From Kibdelosporangium aridum (GTDB lineage Bacteria > Actinomycetota > Actinomycetes > Mycobacteriales > Pseudonocardiaceae), in the NCBI RefSeq assembly GCF_900176515.1, contig NZ_FWXV01000001.1, positions 1-64,000 of the forward strand: 64,000 bases of DNA, in the 5' to 3' direction. The position numbers and the translations under genes are program-made. Shown here piece by piece: positions 58,812 to 64,000 of the stretch. The notes under the pieces are model-generated. The model was not told where the DNA came from, searched no databases, and saw only the letters and a list, made by a program, of their open reading frames with translations. Within the stretch, counting starts at the first letter, position 1; every line of letters begins with the position of its first letter.

Positions 58812-61800
58812 AATGCCGTACGGACAAACGCAAGGCAGACGTTCGCGAGGCGGACTACAACGGACTGGACGGCGTCGAGGCCAATGATGACGGCACTGTC
58901 CTCACTGTCACGTTCCTAGGTCGTGCACCTCGCCGAGTCGGCCCGGAGAACATCCGGATCGACGGCGGCAGGCGCATCGTCGGTATCCGGGCGGTCGACG
59001 TCGAGATCCATCCGGCCGAAGACCCGGAACTCGACGACGAGATGCGGGTCACTGTGGACAGACCCGGTGACAACTCGACCTACACCATGCGGATCGTCGA
59101 AGAAGACGCCTACGGGCGCCCCGGAACAACGCCATACCACGGGTTCGACCCGAGGTACGCGTCGGCGGACTTCTCCTTCCGGCAAGCCTGCCCGACTGAT
59201 TTCGACTGCGCCGAAACGAAATCCGAGATCTCGCCGAACCGCCCGTCGCCCGTCATCGACTACACCGCACGTGACTACGCCAGCCTGCGCAGGTCGTTGC
59301 TGGAGCGGATGACGCTGACTCTGCCGGACTGGGTCGAGCGGCACGCGCCTGATCTCGGCGTGACGCTCGTCGAAGCCTTGGCCTACGTCGGTGATCAGCT
59401 CAGCTACCAGCAGGACGCCGTGGCCACCGAGGCCTACCTGGACACCGCGAGGCACCGGGTCTCGGTACGCAGGCACGTCCGGCTGGTGGACTACGCCATG
59501 CACGACGGCTGCAACGCCCGGGCCTGGGTGGCGATGCGCACGGACAAGCCCTTGACCCTCAACACCGGTGACTACAGGTTCGCCGCGATCGACGCGGGCG
59601 CGCTTGAGCCCCGCGACCGGCCTGAACTTGGCGTGGTGATCTCCGACGAGCAACTGGTCTCGTTGCCGCCCACGGTCACCGTCCGGGTCTTCGAGCCGTT
59701 GGTGCCCGGCCCGATCGATCTGCACCCCGCGCACAACAGGATCGAGTTCTGGACCTGGGGCGAACAAGAGTGCTGCCTGCCCAAGGGCGCCACCTCCGCC
59801 ACCCTGCGCGACTGCTGGGAAGACGACCACGACGAAGCCGAAGCCGAAACAGAAGAAGGCAGGACGCGGCGGCGCACGTTGCGACTCGCCCCCGGTGACG
59901 TGCTGGTCATCGAGGAAGTGATCGGCCCGCGCACCGGATCGCCCGCCGACGCCGATCCCACACACCGCCAGGCGGTCCGGCTCACCTCGGTGACGCCCGG
60001 CGTCGACGAGCTCTACGACCAGCCGATCGTCGAAGTCACCTGGGCCAGGCAGGACGCGCTGGACTTCCCCGTCTGCGTGTCCACCCTTGGCGGTCCGGAG
60101 TGCGAACTGCTCACCGACGTCAGCGTGGCCACCGGAAACGTCGTGCTCGTCGATCACGGCTGGGACAACACCTACTGCGGCGGCGAACCCGAACTGATCA
60201 CGGTCCCGCCTGCCGAGACAAGGCTGCCGTCCTGCGATCCCCCTGCATTCGGCTGCCCGGACCGGCCCGACGAAGCGCCCGTCGTCGCCAAGGCCCACGA
60301 CCTGCTGACGCGGGCCCGCAACGGAGAGCCGCTCACCGAAGACGACATCATCGGGCTCGTCGCACTGCTGGACCAGGCCACGATCGATCGAGCCGGGCTG
60401 GCACCCGACACGCCCGCCGCCGAACAGGCCGCCGCGTTGGAAACGTTGCTCGCGCAGATCACCTATCCGGCGATACCGCCGCGATTTCGGCCGGTACTCG
60501 GCGAGCAACCGGTCACGCAAAGTGTCGCCTTCCCTGAGCCTGGACGTATCGCGGCCGCACAGGCGGAACTTCTCGCTCAGATCCCGGTACGAGTGCGCGC
60601 ATGGCTGGACCGGTTGTGGCGGCGGGTACGTGACGGGCACCGGCTGGTCCGGCCCGAGATCCTCGCGTTACGCGTGTTGTTCACCGAACGCGTGCTCGAC
60701 GAGATCGACCTGATAGAGCACCAGGAACGGGGCTTGCTGGAGCTGACCGCCAGGTTCGACCGGCTGCTCAGCGGAAAACTGCGCCGGATCGACACGCTGC
60801 TCGCGCGGGCCCGCGCGGGTGCCGTGCTCGGTAGTGACGCGGTGTGGGAGATCGGGCAGAGCTGGGGCGAGCAGTACGCCGATGGGCTGGCGGCGGACGA
60901 CAGGCGGCTCTTCGGGCCGGCCAGACAAGCCGTCGTCCAGGATCCACGAGCGGCCCTGCCCGCCGTGACGATCGACGTGACCGACGTCGGCACGTGGTCG
61001 CCGCGCCGGGATTTGCTTGGCAGCGGCCGCAATGACCGGCACTTCGTTGGCGAAGTGGACGATGACGGCAGGCTGGTTCTCCGGTTCGGCGACGGCAGGC
61101 ACGGCATCGCTCCACCGCCTGGCTCGCGGTTGCGCGTGCGCTATCGAGTCGGCAACGGGCTCGCCGGGAACGTCGGTGCGGAAGCCATCAGCCATCTTGT
61201 CCTGTGCTGCGGAGTTGGCGACGGCGAGGGGATCACAACGGTCCGCAACCCGATGCCCGCGACCGGTGGAACAGCAGAAGAGCCGATGGACCAGGTCCGT
61301 CAACTCGCTCCGCTCTCGTTGCAGCGCACCAGACTCCGCGCCGTGACCGCGGCGGACTACGCCGAACTGGCCGGACGCGTGTACGGCGTTTCACGCGCGG
61401 CAGCCCAACTGCGTTGGACGGGCACGTGTGAACAGGTGCACGTCGCGATCGACGCGGCCGGGCACGCGACAGCGGATGCCGGATTGATCGCCGCAGTCGC
61501 CGGGGCTTTGGAGCAGTACCGCAGGATCGGGCACCAAGTGACCGTTCAGCCCGCTGTGCTCGTCCCGGTCGACCTCGAAGTGACCATCTGCGTCGATCCT
61601 GGTTATCAACGCGGGCACGTCGCCAGGGCGGTCACCAAGGTCCTCAATGGATTCTTCCACCCAGACGCGCTGACGTTCGGCGATCCGTTGCGTGTCAGCG
61701 CGATAATCGCCGCGGCGAGCGCGGTGCCTGGCGTGACCACCGCGCACGTGACAAGGCTCAAACGGCTGTTCCGGCCCGCGGGCAATGAACTCGCCGACGG

Positions 61801-61900
61801 CCTGCTCGCCGTGGGGCCGCTGGAGATCATCCAGCTGGACAACGACTCCGACCGGCCGGAGAACGGCAGGTTGTCGATCCGACTCGGAGGTGGCAGATGA
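58808..61900 (+). CDS. baseplate wedge protein J-like, large
   Basis: A 1030-residue protein. The centre resembles gpJ/gp6: VIDYTARDYASLRRSLLERM, PDLGVTLVEALAYVGDQLSYQQD and, later, GGTAEEPMDQVRQLAPLSLQRTRLRAVTAADYAELA. The N-terminal 130 residues and an insertion with an acidic stretch near residue 340 are additions. GTG is the start, overlapping gp25. It overlaps the next gene by four bases. Confidence 0.93.
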   Translation: MKCRTDKRKADVREADYNGLDGVEANDDGTVLTVTFLGRAPRRVGPENIRIDGGRRIVGIRAVDVEIHPAEDPELDDEMRVTVDRPGDNSTYTMRIVEEDAYGRPGTTPYHGFDPRYASADFSFRQACPTDFDCAETKSEISPNRPSPVIDYTARDYASLRRSLLERMTLTLPDWVERHAPDLGVTLVEALAYVGDQLSYQQDAVATEAYLDTARHRVSVRRHVRLVDYAMHDGCNARAWVAMRTDKPLTLNTGDYRFAAIDAGALEPRDRPELGVVISDEQLVSLPPTVTVRVFEPLVPGPIDLHPAHNRIEFWTWGEQECCLPKGATSATLRDCWEDDHDEAEAETEEGRTRRRTLRLAPGDVLVIEEVIGPRTGSPADADPTHRQAVRLTSVTPGVDELYDQPIVEVTWARQDALDFPVCVSTLGGPECELLTDVSVATGNVVLVDHGWDNTYCGGEPELITVPPAETRLPSCDPPAFGCPDRPDEAPVVAKAHDLLTRARNGEPLTEDDIIGLVALLDQATIDRAGLAPDTPAAEQAAALETLLAQITYPAIPPRFRPVLGEQPVTQSVAFPEPGRIAAAQAELLAQIPVRVRAWLDRLWRRVRDGHRLVRPEILALRVLFTERVLDEIDLIEHQERGLLELTARFDRLLSGKLRRIDTLLARARAGAVLGSDAVWEIGQSWGEQYADGLAADDRRLFGPARQAVVQDPRAALPAVTIDVTDVGTWSPRRDLLGSGRNDRHFVGEVDDDGRLVLRFGDGRHGIAPPPGSRLRVRYRVGNGLAGNVGAEAISHLVLCCGVGDGEGITTVRNPMPATGGTAEEPMDQVRQLAPLSLQRTRLRAVTAADYAELAGRVYGVSRAAAQLRWTGTCEQVHVAIDAAGHATADAGLIAAVAGALEQYRRIGHQVTVQPAVLVPVDLEVTICVDPGYQRGHVARAVTKVLNGFFHPDALTFGDPLRVSAIIAAASAVPGVTTAHVTRLKRLFRPAGNELADGLLAVGPLEIIQLDNDSDRPENGRLSIRLGGGR

Positions 61901-64000
61901 GCTGCCAATGCGGGTGCTGCGAGGGAATCGGCGTCGCCACGCCACGGCAGGCCGGCAATCCGCCGGGGCTGTCGCGGATCGCGATGCGTGTGGGGACGCA
62001 CAGCGACTTCCTGTCCAGCATGCTGGCCCGGCTGTCCAGTCCGGCCCATCGGGCACTGGGCGGTCTGACCGTCCGCGCGGGCGACGATTTCTCCGTTGCC
62101 TTTCTGGATTCCTCGGCCTACCTCGCCGATCTGCTCGCCTTCTACACCGAGCGGTTCGCGGCCGAGGGATATCTGCGCACAGCCACAAACGAGCGCTCGC
62201 TTCGGTTGCTCGGCCGACTGGTCGGGCACGTCCCACGTCCGGGCGTGTCGGCTGGTACGTATCTGGCGTACACATTGGACCAGGACCCTACCCGCGGCGA
62301 GCAGACCGAAGTGACGATCCCGCGCGGTTCCCGCAGCCAGAGCGTGCCGGGGCAGGGCGAGGAACCCGTGCCCTTCGAGATCGGCGAGGACCTGGTCGCC
62401 CGCTGGGCATGGAACGATCTCCGAGTACGGCAGCGACGGCCTTACCAGCTCTCCTTGCCGGGCTTGAAGGATCGCCGCGAAGTGCAGCTGGACGGCACCG
62501 CGAACAACATCAAACCCGGTGACCGGCTGCTGTTCGTGTTCGGCACCGAGCGGGGGCGCCAGCGCTTGCTGGTGGTGCCGAAGGTCCAGATCGACCAGCA
62601 GGCGGGCATCACGGTGGCCGGGCTGCCCGCACCAGCGCTTGCCGGTTTCAGCGATCTCACCGAAGCGTTCCGCACGCTAGTCGAGAACGCGCACACCGAC
62701 CCGATGTTCGACCGCAGCCGCATCGTGCGCCGGTACGTCGAACCTGTCCTGGACAAGCTGGTCGAGGATCTGCCGGAGATCACCACGCCGACGCAGTTCG
62801 GCGTCCGGCTCCAGGACGCGGTCCAGCGGCTGGACGAGACGATCGAAGTCGCGCAGCAGTACGACAACGTGCACCGCTGGCTGCTCGAACTGCGTGTCAA
62901 GCTCGTGGACCTGGCTGAAAAGGTCGGGCTGCTCGAACCGCCGCAAGAAACCCCGAAACAAGAGTCGCTGTACTCGGCGTTGCGACTGGCAGAGTCTGAT
63001 GGACCGACGGCGTTCACCGGACTCGGCGCGTTGCTGGGCGGGTTGCGTGTGCCCGCGTCGCGGCCACCGGACAGCCCGCGGGATCTCGATCGCGACCCCA
63101 CCCAGATCTACGGCCCCGGCTCGGATCTCAGTGCACGGCTGCTCGCGATGCTTGACGCCCGGCTGAGGGAAACCCTGTATCCCGCATGGCGAAACGTCGA
63201 TCTGACCGCACCGCAGCAGTTGCAGGAGTTGCAGGCGATGCGGGTCACGGCCACCCCGTTCGGTGCCACCGCCCCGCTCAAGCCCGTTTACGACGAAGCC
63301 GGGCGGCCGATCGGCCAGGAGGACTGGCCGTTGCTGGGCAATCAGGTCCTGGCGATGTCCGTGCTGTACGACGAGAACAAGCCGGACAAGGCTGTGTTCA
63401 CGTGGAGCGACGCAGGGCAGACAGCGCGCGACGAGCAATCGCTGACCTCCAGCGTGCCCGAGTTCGATTTCGGTCCCGGCACGGTCACGATCGAAGTGCC
63501 CGAAGAGGAACCGCCGCCACCGCAGCCGGGCGTCACGATCCGATTCCGGCCGAATCTGCCCAACCGTGACGTGTTCGTCTCGCCGATCACCAACAACGTG
63601 GTGCTGGTGCGAGTCGGCGACCCGGTTCAGGAATTCCGGTTGGCAGCGGGCAACAGCGTCCGGGTGACGCACGGCGGGCTGCAGTTGAGCATCCGGCACA
63701 CTCCGGAGAACGAGGGCAGACCGGCCACTGTGGACATCTCGTTCGAGGAGTCCTTGGCGCTGAGTGCCCGCAACGTGCTTGCCCTCGACGCGCAGTACGA
63801 AGGGATCGCGCCGGGAACATGGGTGGTGATCCAGCGGCCGCGCAAGGGGCAGGAAGGCGGTGTGCCGGGTGATCCGGAACTGGCCGAGGTCGTCACCAGG
63901 ATCCGCGGTGTCCGGGTCGTGTCCCGAGCGGACTTCGGGATCACCGGCAAGGTCACCGAGCTGACACTGGAGACCGACTGGCTCGACACACAGGACACAC
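61897..64000 (+). CDS. second large baseplate wedge protein, runs off the window
   Basis: At least 701 residues, with no stop before the window end. It starts SCQCGCCEGIGVATP, with four early cysteines in a row of pairs, then AYLADLLAFYTERFAAEGYL typical of gpJ-like baseplate proteins with a second, longer arm (Afp11/12-type). The middle has an Ig-like or beta-rich region. The ATG overlaps the previous stop (ATGA). The remaining tail, tail fibre and effector genes would lie beyond 64000. Confidence 0.9.
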   Translation, partial: MSCQCGCCEGIGVATPRQAGNPPGLSRIAMRVGTHSDFLSSMLARLSSPAHRALGGLTVRAGDDFSVAFLDSSAYLADLLAFYTERFAAEGYLRTATNERSLRLLGRLVGHVPRPGVSAGTYLAYTLDQDPTRGEQTEVTIPRGSRSQSVPGQGEEPVPFEIGEDLVARWAWNDLRVRQRRPYQLSLPGLKDRREVQLDGTANNIKPGDRLLFVFGTERGRQRLLVVPKVQIDQQAGITVAGLPAPALAGFSDLTEAFRTLVENAHTDPMFDRSRIVRRYVEPVLDKLVEDLPEITTPTQFGVRLQDAVQRLDETIEVAQQYDNVHRWLLELRVKLVDLAEKVGLLEPPQETPKQESLYSALRLAESDGPTAFTGLGALLGGLRVPASRPPDSPRDLDRDPTQIYGPGSDLSARLLAMLDARLRETLYPAWRNVDLTAPQQLQELQAMRVTATPFGATAPLKPVYDEAGRPIGQEDWPLLGNQVLAMSVLYDENKPDKAVFTWSDAGQTARDEQSLTSSVPEFDFGPGTVTIEVPEEEPPPPQPGVTIRFRPNLPNRDVFVSPITNNVVLVRVGDPVQEFRLAAGNSVRVTHGGLQLSIRHTPENEGRPATVDISFEESLALSARNVLALDAQYEGIAPGTWVVIQRPRKGQEGGVPGDPELAEVVTRIRGVRVVSRADFGITGKVTELTLETDWLDTQDT

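Noticed and set aside
41696..64000. A prophage explanation for the tail genes.
   Set aside because: There is no capsid, portal, terminase, holin, integrase or repressor. DUF4255, AAA+ and DUF4157 genes are instead typical of eCIS clusters.
1..64000. tRNA or rRNA genes, insertion sequences and integrases.
   Set aside because: I looked for tRNA-like clover sequence, transposase motifs and terminal inverted repeats and saw none that I could support. A tRNAscan or IS search would be decisive.

Overview
The window comes from a high-GC Gram-positive actinomycete. GTG starts are common, genes overlap by 4-8 bases in long runs, and there are AfsR-like ATPase regulators and MmyB-type XRE regulators. 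A PE/PPE/EspG group with a DUF3558 lipoprotein points to Pseudonocardiales or a close relative. The genus cannot be fixed from the sequence alone.

Positions 1-11.1 kb hold ordinary accessory genes. These are a VOC protein with a Nudix hydrolase, a DUF1801 protein with an AhpD-like protein, a large XRE/NB-ARC/TPR regulator, and a TetR gene divergent from a SnoaL-like gene with clear palindromic operators. An IclR remnant, a secreted lyase-like protein, a lipoprotein, a membrane Ser/Thr kinase and an orphan sugar-type ABC ATPase complete this part.

Positions 11.2-23.8 kb form a coherent catabolic island. A minus-strand operon encodes a CoxG-like protein, the three subunits of a molybdenum hydroxylase, an alpha/beta hydrolase, a UbiD decarboxylase, an IclR regulator and a UbiX prenyltransferase. 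A plus-strand operon encodes an NMT1/TauT-type ABC importer and an aromatic-acid-type MFS transporter. Together they look like uptake, hydroxylation, decarboxylation and hydrolysis of an unidentified aromatic or heteroaromatic carboxylate.

Positions 24-38 kb carry regulators (an HTH-less TPR protein beside a cysteine-rich protein, and a LuxR-type ATPase regulator), a decayed VOC gene, and a second molybdenum enzyme of the periplasmic aldehyde oxidoreductase (PaoABC) type. Two MmyB-like regulators sit divergent to neighbouring genes with similar operator-like motifs. A DsbA/VKOR oxidative-folding pair follows, then a graveyard of gene fragments at 37.4-38.2 kb.

Positions 38.3-41.2 kb hold a compact type VII secretion substrate module: a PE-like protein, a DUF3558 lipoprotein, a PPE-like protein and EspG.

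Position 41.7 kb to the window end is an extracellular-type contractile injection system (eCIS, a phage-tail-like particle), all on the plus strand. The order is sheath, tube, baseplate chaperone, linker protein, DUF4255 cap protein, AAA+ ATPase, a small protein, a 2074-residue DUF4157 protein, a coupled small protein, tube initiator, LysM-like protein, hub, spike, PAAR-like tip, gp25, and two baseplate wedge proteins. The last one runs off the window.

The most striking locus is the 2074-residue DUF4157 protein. It has an HELLH site, a long acidic segment, a collagen-like segment, a tape-measure-like hydrophobic region, an Arg-rich linker and a C-terminal 430-residue tail of visibly lower GC. 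It is followed by a GTGA-coupled 199-residue gene of similar base composition. This looks like a payload with its own immunity protein inside an injection-system operon.
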